A DNA stretch of 64,000 bases from Candidatus Methanomethylophilaceae archaeon (GCA_944322255.1 CALUOK010000004.1:1-64000), one strand, 5' to 3'. Numbered from the stretch's first letter, positions 35,101 through 42,783 are shown. Translations and numbers: made by a program. Notes: generated by a model from the sequence alone, not told the origin.

Positions 35101-35256
35101 GAACAGGGCGTAGGTCATGGCGTCGAAGATCATGGTCTTCCCGGACCCGGTGTTGCCGGTGATCAGGAACAGCCCTGAACCCATGCGGGAGAAGTCCACG
35201 GTGGTGGGGGACGAGTACGGCCCGAAGGCCTCCATGCGGAGCAGAATCGGCTTCAT
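32185..35256 (-). CDS. sbcC: SbcC-type SMC-like ATPase subunit of the SbcCD nuclease
   Basis: Protein of 1023 residues. Walker A is GNTGSGKT at 34-41. Two long coiled coils flank a zinc hook CPVCGSVHHP near residue 510, of the SbcC type. The ABC signature LSGGESFKAALSLALGLSD and Walker B ALFIDEGFGSLD are near the end. With SbcD it opens and trims hairpins and blocked DNA ends. The start overlaps the sbcD stop by 4 bases (ATGA). The hook and signature resemble bacterial SbcC more than archaeal Rad50, suggesting transfer from bacteria. Rad50 is the alternative name for the same superfamily. Confidence 0.9.
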   Translation of the reverse strand: MKPILLRMEAFGPYSSPTTVDFSRMGSGLFLITGNTGSGKTMIFDAMTYALFGKTSGSRREADTLQSDLTSARPRVELTFEHLGTEYRVVREPPYIRTGRDGSPRRGQPSAELYTNGQIVARNVREVDRKVGEILGMDSKQWCQIVMLAQGEFIKLLDTSSKDRTSILRNLFGTDEYRELQEVLGTMSNEKERSFDHMRADADEKVSQVVTDLAENLSDLPREEQSRIIELTVERDRSAVDLLSVRKADADRAYMEAVERRAEAAGIHAKFEELRSVTERAEALLARKEEVDGMVSTRDMIARSAPIAAAESEMRTVNSRMRSVESDLESSEGRISELEGTLAELDSRADEVREAEALAESLRFANSRIDNMMPRYARGRELSARVASLRSGAEQARLSMDSSSRSLEETTAELATVAQRLESAVGAESALAAESARLDGLRAESSRLRMERDKGAMCLEFEGKVRLLENSFLLHDGQVRTLSEQLEAAESLFLRSQAGLLAAGLEDGVPCPVCGSVHHPSPATVPDDVPDRESINRLRKRREKEEQARSKAAEELAARRAEYEASLARLREVSGCEGDAAGCMDALDSAISSLSDQVAELGESVRNREALIRGLDDLRRRSEMLTERRDYMSRSVEENTGRLYEARQALSAAEAELATVTEGLQYPSEEEALRARADNEARIAGAVSTVEDVRRRRLDAETELAVQTSRREAVENELAELVPSMDEAGKRLKSLLAEMGMDMDGFHRLAGIDVEALNTEIERYRSEDEYCRSRSAELNQELAGREVPDMEAFQRAVDECVAAREKVDGELASASERLRNNSGIWEHLKGRWQELEGKGRELDALTTMADVANGRLAGSRKVQFEQFVQARYFDRVLECANRRLADMSGGRFELLRKADDDGKRSQTALDIDVLDNFTGKVRSVQSLSGGESFKAALSLALGLSDSIQMMAGGSRVDALFIDEGFGSLDSESLNQALDVLDNLTAGNVMVGVISHVDLLRERIDRKISVTREKDGSHVEVSVD

Positions 35257-36398
35257 TCGCCGCACCCCCCGGTCTCGATGCACTCCCTGAGGATCTCGCG
35301 TTGGTAGTCGGTGAGGTCCTCGCCGGTGACCTGCCTGTAGAACTCGGAGAACAGCTCCTCCGGGCCGATGCCGGCCAGCGGGCTCAGGTCCACGGACCCG
35401 TGGTCCGGGGCGGGGGCGTCGCGCCTTCTGATGCTCACGGACATGGTGCGGGGGTACACCTTGTACAGCTCCGCCACCGCCTGCCCGGGCTGGGAGTCCA
35501 GCTCGGCGATGATGTAGTCGTCCCTGGAGGACTGGTCCTCCAGCCCCGCCGAGATGAGGTCCTCGATGCTCCCGCGGATCACCCTCAGGTCCCTCAGGGG
35601 GACCAGGGGCACGGTCTCCACCGACACGTCGCCCTTGCCGCGGATGTCCGCCAGGACCATGCCCTTGGGATGCCTCGACTCCGACGCCGAGTACTTCAGG
35701 GGGGATCCGGAGTACCTTATGGTCTCCCTGGAGACGGACTGGGGGATGTGGAGGTGGCCCAGGGCCACGTAGTCGAAGGGGTCCAGCCTGTCGGCGGGGA
35801 TGCACTCGATCCCTCCGACCTCCGGCCTCTGCTCCTCCGACTCGGAGACGACGGGGCCGCCGCCGGACCCGGTGAAGAACTGGTGGGACACCAGCAGGTT
35901 CCTCTCGTCGGGATCCACGCCGGATGCAGCCAGCACGGCGTCCATGGCCTCGGGGTACCCGTGGACCTCCACGCCAAGGGCGCTGCGGACCTCGGAGACC
36001 TTGAAGTACGGCAGCAGGTAGACGTTCATCCTCCCGTAGCCGTCCTCGACGGTGAGCCTCTCTGCTCTCCCATCGAACTCGCCGGCGATGTGGACCCCGT
36101 TCCTGCTCAGGATCGGGCCGCAGAAGGACAGCCTCGTCCCAGAGTCGTGGTTGCCGGAGACGATGTAGACCTCGCAGCCCTCGTCCGTCACCCTCTCCAG
36201 GAAGTCACCGAACATGGACACCGCCTCCTCGGTGGGGACGGCCCTGTCGTAGACGTCTCCCGCTATGATCATCGCGTCGGGACGGTGCTCTTGGACGGCC
36301 TCCACCATCCGGTCGAGTATGAACCTCTGGTCCTCGACCATGGAATAGCCGTGGACACGCTTCCCGAGATGCAAATCCGAAGTATGTAAGACCTTCAT
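35253..36398 (-). CDS. sbcD: SbcD/Mre11-type nuclease subunit
   Basis: Protein of 381 residues with all phosphoesterase motifs: HTSDLHLGK, IIAGDVYDRA, VSGNHDSG, SHQFF and ALGHLHIPQ. YSMVEDQRFILD and the C-terminal KVYPRTMSVSIRR are typical of bacterial SbcD. It supplies nuclease activity to the SbcCD complex in DNA end repair. It is first in the sbcDC operon, divergent from an HTH gene; a TATA-like element (reverse of GTATTTAA at about 36465-36472) lies in the shared gap. AGGGGG just before the ATG serves as ribosome site. Confidence 0.92.
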   Translation of the reverse strand: MKVLHTSDLHLGKRVHGYSMVEDQRFILDRMVEAVQEHRPDAMIIAGDVYDRAVPTEEAVSMFGDFLERVTDEGCEVYIVSGNHDSGTRLSFCGPILSRNGVHIAGEFDGRAERLTVEDGYGRMNVYLLPYFKVSEVRSALGVEVHGYPEAMDAVLAASGVDPDERNLLVSHQFFTGSGGGPVVSESEEQRPEVGGIECIPADRLDPFDYVALGHLHIPQSVSRETIRYSGSPLKYSASESRHPKGMVLADIRGKGDVSVETVPLVPLRDLRVIRGSIEDLISAGLEDQSSRDDYIIAELDSQPGQAVAELYKVYPRTMSVSIRRRDAPAPDHGSVDLSPLAGIGPEELFSEFYRQVTGEDLTDYQREILRECIETGGCGE

Positions 36399-36474
36399 AT
36401 TGAACCCCCTATGATTTTCGTAGACCGTTGTTTCGGCCCTCTAGACACTGATATGCGTCGTGCTGTATTTAACA

Positions 36475-36491
36475 TTTACACTTTTTGTAAA
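36475..36491. promoter_or_regulatory. Palindromic operator between sbcDC and the HTH gene
   Basis: TTTACA CTTTT TGTAAA is a perfect 6-bp inverted repeat. A further half-site TGTAAA lies at 36504-36509. The palindrome overlaps or adjoins the promoters of both divergent units, so a regulator, perhaps the neighbouring HTH protein, could control both. Confidence 0.5.
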
Positions 36492-36540
36492 AGATACGGA
36501 AACTGTAAAGGTTTTTATCAAACGGTGTGAATCATCGTGC

Positions 36541-37089
36541 ATGGTTCAGGAGGGGAGGAGGCCGATCCAGGCCGCCGTCAAGGACGTGTGCTCGATCTCG
36601 TACGTGTCCGAGAAGCTGCAGGTGTCCCGCCCCTCGCTCTACAAGTACATGGAGCTCTACGACTCCGGGGATGTCTCCAAGATTCCCGACAGGGTCACCA
36701 GGTTTTTCGACTTCCTCATGTCCGGACAGAGGTCGGAGGACGACGCCATACTGTACTTCATAAACGAGAGCCGCAACCCCGGGCAGGTCGAGGCCCAGAC
36801 ATATGCGGTCTCAGACCCGGACGCAGGCATCGAGTGCATAGTCGGCGGCGGAAGGGCGATGATCACGTTCCCAGGGGTGCAGGACCCGTCGGACGTCATC
36901 GTGGAGGTGATGGTCAGGACCGACAGGGGGTACGCCGTCATAGGCGAGTACCGGCCGGAGCCGGGCATGAGGTTCGTCACGATAGACAACCTCGTGCCGG
37001 AGCACACGTTCTTCTACAGTGTCAGAACGGCCTCCGGCGGGATGCCTGCCACCGAGCCGGCGGCGTTCACCCTGGACAAGAAGGTGTGA
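36541..37089 (+). CDS. HTH protein of unknown function, likely transcriptional regulator
   Basis: Protein of 182 residues from ATG at 36541; the frame opens at 36460. Residues 10-45 (VKDVCSISYVSEKLQVSRPSLYKYMELYDSG) read as a helix-turn-helix. The last 100 residues form a beta-rich domain resembling a fibronectin-type or sensor sandwich (ITFPGVQDPSDVIVEVMVRTDRGYAVIGEY). I know no family with this combination. It is divergent from sbcDC across a palindromic operator, which suggests autoregulation and perhaps control of the repair genes. No direct evidence of target. Confidence 0.5.
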   Translation: MVQEGRRPIQAAVKDVCSISYVSEKLQVSRPSLYKYMELYDSGDVSKIPDRVTRFFDFLMSGQRSEDDAILYFINESRNPGQVEAQTYAVSDPDAGIECIVGGGRAMITFPGVQDPSDVIVEVMVRTDRGYAVIGEYRPEPGMRFVTIDNLVPEHTFFYSVRTASGGMPATEPAAFTLDKKV

Positions 37090-37094
37090 AAGGG

Positions 37095-37114
37095 GGCCCC
37101 GGGGGCTCGGGGCC
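37095..37114 (+). terminator. Hairpin after the HTH gene
   Basis: GGCCCCG, 6 loop bases, CGGGGCC, 6 bases beyond the stop codon. Confidence 0.55.
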
Positions 37115-37212
37115 TTGAGGTGGACGGATAGGATGTCGTCCGTCATCGTCGTAATTTCATTTTCATCACTCCTGCCTCACGGCATCACCCCCTCGGTTTC
37201 TGGGTATTTGAA

Positions 37213-37251
37213 CGGGATACCGTGCAGTCACACAGCAGAGCGTGACGCACG
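37213..37251. repeat. Direct repeat flanking the RNA locus, copy 1
   Basis: Pattern CGGGATACCGTGC...CACAGC...GCGTGACGCACG, closely matching 37604-37641. Both copies can pair TGAC with GTCA just downstream and CGTGC with GCACG internally. The copies bracket the promoter and body of the candidate RNA. Confidence 0.7.
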
Positions 37252-37293
37252 CCGTCAGACATACGATGATGATTAAGCTATCAACGACGGAAC

Positions 37294-37302
37294 CTTTATC
37301 TA
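37294..37302 (+). promoter_or_regulatory. TATA box of the candidate structured RNA
   Basis: CTTTATCTA preceded by GGAAC. The spacing predicts a start at about 37321-37326, exactly where the terminal helix of the folded RNA begins. Confidence 0.5.
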
Positions 37303-37322
37303 TCGACAGCATGTTTTGGAAC

Positions 37323-37600
37323 TGATCAGGTGAGTTTGACTCCCCGGGTGAACCCCGAGGAGTCGGGCATCATGCGATGCCCATGTCCCGGATGCTTTAC
37401 CAGACATCCAGGACGACGACCGCGTCATCAGTGATAATGACCACAGTCATCCTGCAGGCCCCGTGGGCCCGAAAAAGAACAAACTCATCCTCTCACCTGA
37501 CCTACCGAGTAGCTCGCAGGGCTCCGCGATGGGTGAGATCGCGGAGTCCCCCCGCGGCTCACATCCCGGCGGAAAAGGGCTACTCGGAGTTCATCTGATA
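37323..37600 (+). ncRNA. Candidate structured non-coding RNA, about 278 nt
   Basis: The two ends pair over 12 bp: 37325-37336 with 37588-37599, including three G-U pairs that are only allowed if the plus strand is the RNA. Inside are hairpins GACTCC/GGAGTC (37338-37364), GGGCAT/ATGCCC (37365-37382), GTCC-GGATG/CATCC-GGAC (37385-37414), GTCAT/ATGAC (37424-37441) and GGCCC/GGGCC (37457-37469). A larger domain has CCGAGTAGC/GCTACTCGG (37505-37513 with 37579-37587) enclosing CTCCGCGAT/ATCGCGGAG. No convincing protein frame is present. I find no RNase P core (GAGGAAAGUC) and no SRP helix 8 signature, so the class is unknown. A TATA box fits the predicted 5' end. Confidence 0.6.
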
Positions 37601-37603
37601 AAG

Positions 37604-37641
37604 CGGGTACCGTGCACGTACACAGCAATGCGTGACGCACG
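37604..37641. repeat. Direct repeat flanking the RNA locus, copy 2
   Basis: About 85 percent identical by eye to 37213-37251, with small insertions and deletions. It begins 4 bases after the predicted RNA 3' end and can form GTGAC GCAC GTCAC. Confidence 0.7.
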
Positions 37642-37662
37642 TCACTGAGAATGGAATCGGAA

Positions 37663-38121
37663 TCAGACCTTCTGGAGCTCGACCATGGCGACGTTCTCCA
37701 CCGCCTGCTCCTCAGGCGAGAGGAAGCAGCTCCTGAGTCCGAGCCTCTCGGCCTTCCACTCGGTCGCCTCCACGATGGAGTCGTCCCTCGTCATCCCGAT
37801 CCCGTCGAGGTGGGGGTCGTCCACGTCCATGAGGATGGCGACGTATTCGTCCCTGCCATCCTTGGGCCTCATCTTGGACATGGCCTTGCCGATCTGCCTC
37901 TCCCAGGCGCAGTAGAGGATTATCTCGGTGGGGAGGGTCTTCGACCTGTTCGTGCCCTCGGCGAACGCCCTCTCGGCGTGCGTGGCCGCGGCGAGCGCGT
38001 GCTCCCTGCCGGCGACCATGTCCGGGTCCAGCAGGACCACGTCCCCGCCCATTGAAGTGAAGTGTGACACAATCTCCTCGAAGGCGGCCGGACCCCTCAT
38101 GCCGATGACATCGAACCTCAT
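37663..38121 (-). CDS. KEOPS complex subunit Cgi121
   Basis: Protein of 152 residues. The core segment HALAAATHAERAFAEGTNRSKTLPTEIILYCAWERQIGKAM is the hallmark of Cgi121. This small subunit of KEOPS helps to make threonylcarbamoyl-adenosine (t6A37) in tRNA and binds the tRNA 3' end. I start it at the ATG at 38121 because MRFDVIGMRG aligns with the usual beginning; the frame itself is open much further upstream, antisense to the homoserine kinase gene. It lies divergent from homoserine kinase and convergent with the structured RNA. No other KEOPS gene is nearby. Confidence 0.82.
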   Translation of the reverse strand: MRFDVIGMRGPAAFEEIVSHFTSMGGDVVLLDPDMVAGREHALAAATHAERAFAEGTNRSKTLPTEIILYCAWERQIGKAMSKMRPKDGRDEYVAILMDVDDPHLDGIGMTRDDSIVEATEWKAERLGLRSCFLSPEEQAVENVAMVELQKV

Positions 38122-38261
38122 GCCACCCGGCACGGGTTCGACGGATATGAAACATCCGCCCGGCAACGCATCAGGCCGGAAGACGCCTGCTAGACAGTCG
38201 AACGGCCCACGGGCGTCTTGGGAGACACATGTCTGAGCGCCTCGCTCTTCTCCGAAAATCC

Positions 38262-38270
38262 TTATAATAA
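38262..38270 (+). promoter_or_regulatory. TATA box of the threonine operon
   Basis: TTATAATAA lies about 38-46 bases before the homoserine kinase ATG at 38308. Confidence 0.5.
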
Positions 38271-38307
38271 ATCGAGCGGTACAGCCCGATAGGAACGCGT
38301 GAGTGAA

Positions 38308-39240
38308 ATGGCCGACGAATGGATAAGGATAGCTGCGCCCGCAACAACCTCCAACATCGGTGCCGGTTTCGACGTATTCGGACTGGCGCTGAAGGATCCC
38401 TACGACATCATCGAGGGAAGGAAGATCGAGTCCGGAATCGTGATCTCCGAGGTCACCGGACCCGGATCCGAGAGCATCCCCACCGATCCCGAGCAGAACT
38501 CCGTGAGCATTGCCGCCATGGAGGTCCTCAGGAGGTGCGACGCCGACTTCGGAATCGAGATCAAGATCAAGAAGGGCATCCGTCCCTGCAGCGGAATCGG
38601 CTCGTCCGGAGCGTCCGCGGCCGGAGGCGCCTTCCTCGCGCACATCCTGTGCGGCGAGAAGCTGACCCCCCAGGAGGTCGTGCTCTGCGCGGCCCACGCC
38701 GAGGACGTCACGTCCGGCGGGTTCCACGCCGACAACGTCGCGCCCTGCGTGCTCGGAGGGTTCACTGTCATCCGCTCCTACGAGCCGTTCGAGGTCATCT
38801 CCATAAAACCCCCGGAGAACCTCGGAATCGTCGTCGCCATGCCCGACGTCCTGGTCCCCACCAGGGAGTCCAGGATGGTCCTGCCCCACGAGGTGCCTGT
38901 GAAGGACATGGTCTTCCACCTCGGCAACGCGGCGTGCATGGTGTACGGCATGCAGACCGGCGACCTGGGCCTCATCGGCAGGTCCGTGAAGGACGCCGTG
39001 TTCGAGCCCGCCAGGACCAAGCTCGTGCCCTACCTGAAGAAGGCGGAGGCCGCCGCGATGTCCCACGGCGCCGTTGCGTCGTTCCTCGGAGGCTCCGGCC
39101 CCTGTATCATATCTTTCTACGACAAGAGCTCCCATCAGGGCGAGGCCATCGCCGAGAGCATCGTGGCCCTCTACGCCGAGCACGACATGGGATGCGAGAC
39201 CTGGATCACGGAGCCCGGCTCCGGTTGCAGGAGGATCTGA
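38308..39240 (+). CDS. thrB: Homoserine kinase
   Basis: Protein of 310 residues of the GHMP kinase superfamily. Motif 1 is WIRIAAPATTSNIGAGFDVFGLAL, motif 2 the glycine-rich PCSGIGSSGASAAGGAF (ATP binding), and motif 3 FLGGSGPCIISF. It phosphorylates homoserine in the threonine pathway. The frame can also start at a GTG at 38299; the ATG at 38308 gives a typical beginning. Threonine synthase follows after one base, so the two form an operon for the last two steps of threonine synthesis. Confidence 0.93.
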   Translation: MADEWIRIAAPATTSNIGAGFDVFGLALKDPYDIIEGRKIESGIVISEVTGPGSESIPTDPEQNSVSIAAMEVLRRCDADFGIEIKIKKGIRPCSGIGSSGASAAGGAFLAHILCGEKLTPQEVVLCAAHAEDVTSGGFHADNVAPCVLGGFTVIRSYEPFEVISIKPPENLGIVVAMPDVLVPTRESRMVLPHEVPVKDMVFHLGNAACMVYGMQTGDLGLIGRSVKDAVFEPARTKLVPYLKKAEAAAMSHGAVASFLGGSGPCIISFYDKSSHQGEAIAESIVALYAEHDMGCETWITEPGSGCRRI

Positions 39241-39241
39241 A

Positions 39242-40459
39242 ATGGCAGCACACAAGGTAATCTGCTGGGACTGCGGAGCCGAGGTCGATGACCCCTTCGT
39301 GAACACATGTCCCAGATGCGGCGGCCTTCTGACCGTCAAGATGGATCTGGAACCGGTCAAGGAGATGAAGCCCGAGGACCTCCGCAAGGAGCCCATCGGG
39401 GTCTGGAGGTACGCCCCCTTCATGCCCGTCGACCCCGCCCACAAGGTGTCCATCCAGGAGGGAGGCACCCCCCTGTACCCCACCAGGGCGCTGGGCGCCG
39501 AGATCGGCGTCGAGAACACCTTCGTCAAGTTCGAGGGCCTCAACCCCACCGGGTCCTTCAAGGACAGGGGAATGACCGTTGGAGTCTCCCACGCCAACGA
39601 GCTGGGAGCCAAGGTCGTCGGATGCGCGTCCACCGGGAACACCTCCGCCGCCCTCGCCGCGTACGCCGCCAAGGCCGGCATGAAGTGCGCCGTGTTCCTG
39701 CCCTCCGGCAAGGTCGCCATGGGCAAGCTGGCACAGGCCCTGTTCTTCGGGGCCAAGGTGCTGTCCGTCGACGGCAACTTCGACGACGCCCTGGCTCTGG
39801 CCAGGAAGATGGCCGACGAGAGGAAGCTGTACCTCCTGAACTCCATCAACCCCTACAGGCCCGAGGGACAGAAGTCCGTGCTCTTCGAGATCATGGACCA
39901 GCTCAGGTACAACGTGCCCGACAGGATCATCCTGCCCGTGGGCAACGCCGCCAACATCTGGGCGGTGTACAAGGCGATCACCGAGCTCCAGGAGGTCGGA
40001 TGGATCGACAAGGTCCCCATGCTCACCGGGATCCAGGCCGAGGGCGCGTCCCCCGTCGCCCGCGCATTCAGGCAGCACGCCGAGGACTTCATCCCCGAGG
40101 AGAACCCCGAGACCGTGGCCACCGCCATCAGGATCGGAAACCCCGTCAGCGGCAGGAAGGCCCTGAAGGCCATCTACTCCACCGGCGGATACTCCACCAC
40201 CGTCACCGACGAGGAGATCATCAGCGCCCAGCAGCTCCTTGGAAGGAGGGAGGGCGTCTGCGTCGAGCCCGCCTCGGCCGCGTCCGTCGCCGGACTAAGG
40301 AAGCTCCGCGCCGAGGGCATCGTGGACAGGGACGAGAGGGTCGTGTGCATCTGCACCGGTAACGGCCTCAAGGACCCCGACACCATCATCAACAACTGCG
40401 AGCCCCCGATCAAGTGCGGCAACTCCGTCGCCGACGTCGAGAGAATCCTCTCCCAGTGA
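39242..40459 (+). CDS. thrC: Threonine synthase
   Basis: Protein of 405 residues. An N-terminal zinc-ribbon-like segment (CWDCGAEVDDPFVNTCPRCGG) precedes the PLP-dependent fold. The PLP lysine is in NPTGSFKDRGM, and the phosphate-binding loop is in GCASTGNTSAALAAYAAKAG. It converts O-phosphohomoserine to threonine. The zinc-ribbon start is common in archaeal threonine synthases. The gene directly follows thrB and ends 2 bases from the convergent helicase gene. Confidence 0.94.
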   Translation: MAAHKVICWDCGAEVDDPFVNTCPRCGGLLTVKMDLEPVKEMKPEDLRKEPIGVWRYAPFMPVDPAHKVSIQEGGTPLYPTRALGAEIGVENTFVKFEGLNPTGSFKDRGMTVGVSHANELGAKVVGCASTGNTSAALAAYAAKAGMKCAVFLPSGKVAMGKLAQALFFGAKVLSVDGNFDDALALARKMADERKLYLLNSINPYRPEGQKSVLFEIMDQLRYNVPDRIILPVGNAANIWAVYKAITELQEVGWIDKVPMLTGIQAEGASPVARAFRQHAEDFIPEENPETVATAIRIGNPVSGRKALKAIYSTGGYSTTVTDEEIISAQQLLGRREGVCVEPASAASVAGLRKLRAEGIVDRDERVVCICTGNGLKDPDTIINNCEPPIKCGNSVADVERILSQ

Positions 40460-40461
40460 GA

Positions 40462-42783
40462 TCAGAAATCGAAGAGGCTGGCCTGGCGAGGGCCGGTCTC
40501 TTCCATCTTTTCCTTCTTACCCTTCTTATGGTCGTCTCCCTTCGGGGAGGGTCCGGCCGTCCTCTCCGGCTCGTTCTCGGGGACGTACCCGTACGCCGCG
40601 GCCATCTCGGCCATCATGGCGTCCTCCTCCTCGGAGGGGGACATCGAGTAGGCGGAATCGTCCACGACCCTTGTGGAACCGACCTGGTCCTTCATGCTCC
40701 TGGCCAGGGCCGGACCGACCTTGGGCATCGCCGCGAGGACGGACTCCTCCGCGGCGGCGATGTCGTCCTTCGTCCTGTATCCGGCGTTGAACAGGACCCT
40801 CGCCCTGCTCCTGCCGACCCCCCTCAGGGACACCAGGTCGGAGAGTTCCTCCTTGACGCCGTACCTTATCCTGGTGGCCAGCGGCCTGATCTTCGTGATC
40901 GCGTCGGGGTTGAATATGTAGGCGATCTCGGACATGGCGTAGATGATCCAGTCCATCCTGTCCACCTTGGCGCGGATGTCCCCCGGGCCTATGCCCATGG
41001 AGTCCGTGATGGTCTCCTCCGGGACCTCGTCCATCCAGTCGTTTATCAGGACGGCGGTCTTCAGGTCGCTCCTGAAGTACTCGTAGTCGTAGTCCTCGAT
41101 GTCGTCCGGGTCCACCAGGAGCCTGTCCATCCACATTGACTCCTCCTCTTCCAGACGCTTCTCGTCGCACTTCTTCGGGTACATGCCCACAACGTCGGGT
41201 GTCATGGACGCGGCTATCAGGATCTGCATGGGCTGGGTGGAGTCGTCCACCTTCAGCACTGCGTCCCTCAGGATGGACGCCGTTACCGGGTCGATGTACA
41301 GGTCGGACACCCTCTTGCCGAACGGCAGGATCACCACGGAGTCCCCCTGGCGGCGGACCATCTTCTCCCCGGCCAGGAAGTCCACCACGTCCCCCACCAC
41401 GCTCTCTATGCCGAACAGGCTGGAGGTGGCGCCGAAGAACGTGTCCTTCATGAAGTCCACGATCTCCTCGTCGGACTCGGCGTCGCCGGTGGCGATTATG
41501 CCCAGGATGTGGCTTCTCAGGACCTTCTCCTGGAACAGCTTGGAGGTGAGGCGCTCGGTGTCGTGGTCCACGTAGTCGGTCATGAGGTGCTCGAAGTCGC
41601 GGTCGTTCTTCGCAACCAGCACCGCCTCCCCGTAGGGGTCGTACCCGGGTCTGCCGGCGCGCCCGCACATCTGCTTGACCTCCATGACGGAGATGGGCAC
41701 GTTGGCCCCGTTCTCGTAGCGGTAGGTGTCCCTGACCACAACCCTCCTGGCGGGCAGGTTGATCCCGGCGGCCAGCGTGGGCGTGGCCACTATGCACTTG
41801 ATGGTCCCGGCCCTGAACGAGTCCTCGATGTACTTCCTCTGCCTGTAGGTCAGCCCGGCGTTGTGGAAGGCCGTGCCGGACCTCACGCAGGACGCCAGCT
41901 TGCGCCCGGTGGCGGTGGACTCCGAATCCCCTTCGAGCAGTGACTCCTCCGCCTTCGGGAGTTGCCTCCCGAACCTCGGGCCCAGATGCCCCGCGAGCCT
42001 GACCGCCTCCGCCTCAGTGGACCTCCTTGAGTTCACGAAAACCAGGCACTGTCCCCCGTCCTCCACGGCCTGGACCACCAGGGATGACACGGCGTCCTCC
42101 CTCTGTGGGACCTGCCTCTCGGTGCGGTCGCCGAAGACGATCCTCCCGGGGAGGTACGCGCCCTCCATAAGCGGCACAGGGCGCCAGTCGCTCCTGACCA
42201 GGGAGGCGTGCAGCCAGTCGGCCAGGTCGTCGGCGTTGGATATGGTGGCAGAAAGCGCGATGACCTGCAGGTCGCTCCTGCGGCGCATCATCTTGGTGAG
42301 GGCCACCTCCAGGGTGGGCCCCCTGCCGGGGTCGTGGATCATGTGGATCTCGTCGGCGATGACCAGCTTGACCTCGTCCATCCACCGGCTGCCGTGGCGG
42401 ATCATGGAGTCCGCCTTCTCGGAGGTGGCGATGACGATGTCCGCCTTCTCCAGGCCCCTGTCGTCGGAGTCCAGGTCCCCGGTGCTCATGTGGACGTTGA
42501 TCCCAAGGTCGGAGAAGCGCAGGAAGTCGTCCCTCTTCTCGGAGGCCAGGGCCTTGAGCGGGACGATGTACAGCACGCGGCCCCTGTGTTCAACGAGGGT
42601 CTTGAGCGCGGCCACATAGCCGATGAGGGACTTGCCGCTGGCGGTGGGTATGGCCGCCACCAGGTTGCCGCCCTCCAGGGTCAGGGGTATGGCCTCCGCC
42701 TGGGGCGGGTGCAGCTCCCTGAAACCGGTGGCCATCAGCGCCTCGGCGACGCTGTCCGGCACGTCCAACTCGTCGATCCTCAT
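40462..42783 (-). CDS. Hel308-type superfamily 2 DNA helicase with PIP-box tail
   Basis: Protein of 773 residues from ATG at 42783. The Q-motif region FRELHPPQAEAIP is followed by Walker A IPTASGKS (45-52), the DEIH box in VIADEIHMIHD, motif III ALSATISN, and motif VI QMCGRAGRPGYDP. A winged helix and a ratchet domain follow, then a helix-hairpin-helix segment (LVSLRGVGRSRARVLFNAGY). This is the Hel308 layout. Hel308 unwinds stalled forks. The last seven residues QASLFDF form a PCNA-interacting box, so recruitment to the sliding clamp is likely. Confidence 0.9.
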   Translation of the reverse strand: MRIDELDVPDSVAEALMATGFRELHPPQAEAIPLTLEGGNLVAAIPTASGKSLIGYVAALKTLVEHRGRVLYIVPLKALASEKRDDFLRFSDLGINVHMSTGDLDSDDRGLEKADIVIATSEKADSMIRHGSRWMDEVKLVIADEIHMIHDPGRGPTLEVALTKMMRRRSDLQVIALSATISNADDLADWLHASLVRSDWRPVPLMEGAYLPGRIVFGDRTERQVPQREDAVSSLVVQAVEDGGQCLVFVNSRRSTEAEAVRLAGHLGPRFGRQLPKAEESLLEGDSESTATGRKLASCVRSGTAFHNAGLTYRQRKYIEDSFRAGTIKCIVATPTLAAGINLPARRVVVRDTYRYENGANVPISVMEVKQMCGRAGRPGYDPYGEAVLVAKNDRDFEHLMTDYVDHDTERLTSKLFQEKVLRSHILGIIATGDAESDEEIVDFMKDTFFGATSSLFGIESVVGDVVDFLAGEKMVRRQGDSVVILPFGKRVSDLYIDPVTASILRDAVLKVDDSTQPMQILIAASMTPDVVGMYPKKCDEKRLEEEESMWMDRLLVDPDDIEDYDYEYFRSDLKTAVLINDWMDEVPEETITDSMGIGPGDIRAKVDRMDWIIYAMSEIAYIFNPDAITKIRPLATRIRYGVKEELSDLVSLRGVGRSRARVLFNAGYRTKDDIAAAEESVLAAMPKVGPALARSMKDQVGSTRVVDDSAYSMSPSEEEDAMMAEMAAAYGYVPENEPERTAGPSPKGDDHKKGKKEKMEETGPRQASLFDF

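Noticed and set aside
32176-36389. Long plus-strand open frames opposite sbcC and sbcD
   Set aside because: They are GC-codon shadows with repetitive Gly/Leu/Val composition and no motifs; the minus-strand genes have complete family signatures.
37323-37600. RNase P RNA or SRP RNA as the identity of the structured RNA
   Set aside because: The RNase P core GAGGAAAGUC and the SRP helix 8 purine motif were sought on both strands and not found; the arrangement of tandem hairpins within one closing helix also differs from both.
38122-39849. Long N-terminal extension of Cgi121 through the threonine genes
   Set aside because: It is antisense to homoserine kinase and threonine synthase, both well supported; Cgi121 is normally about 150 residues.
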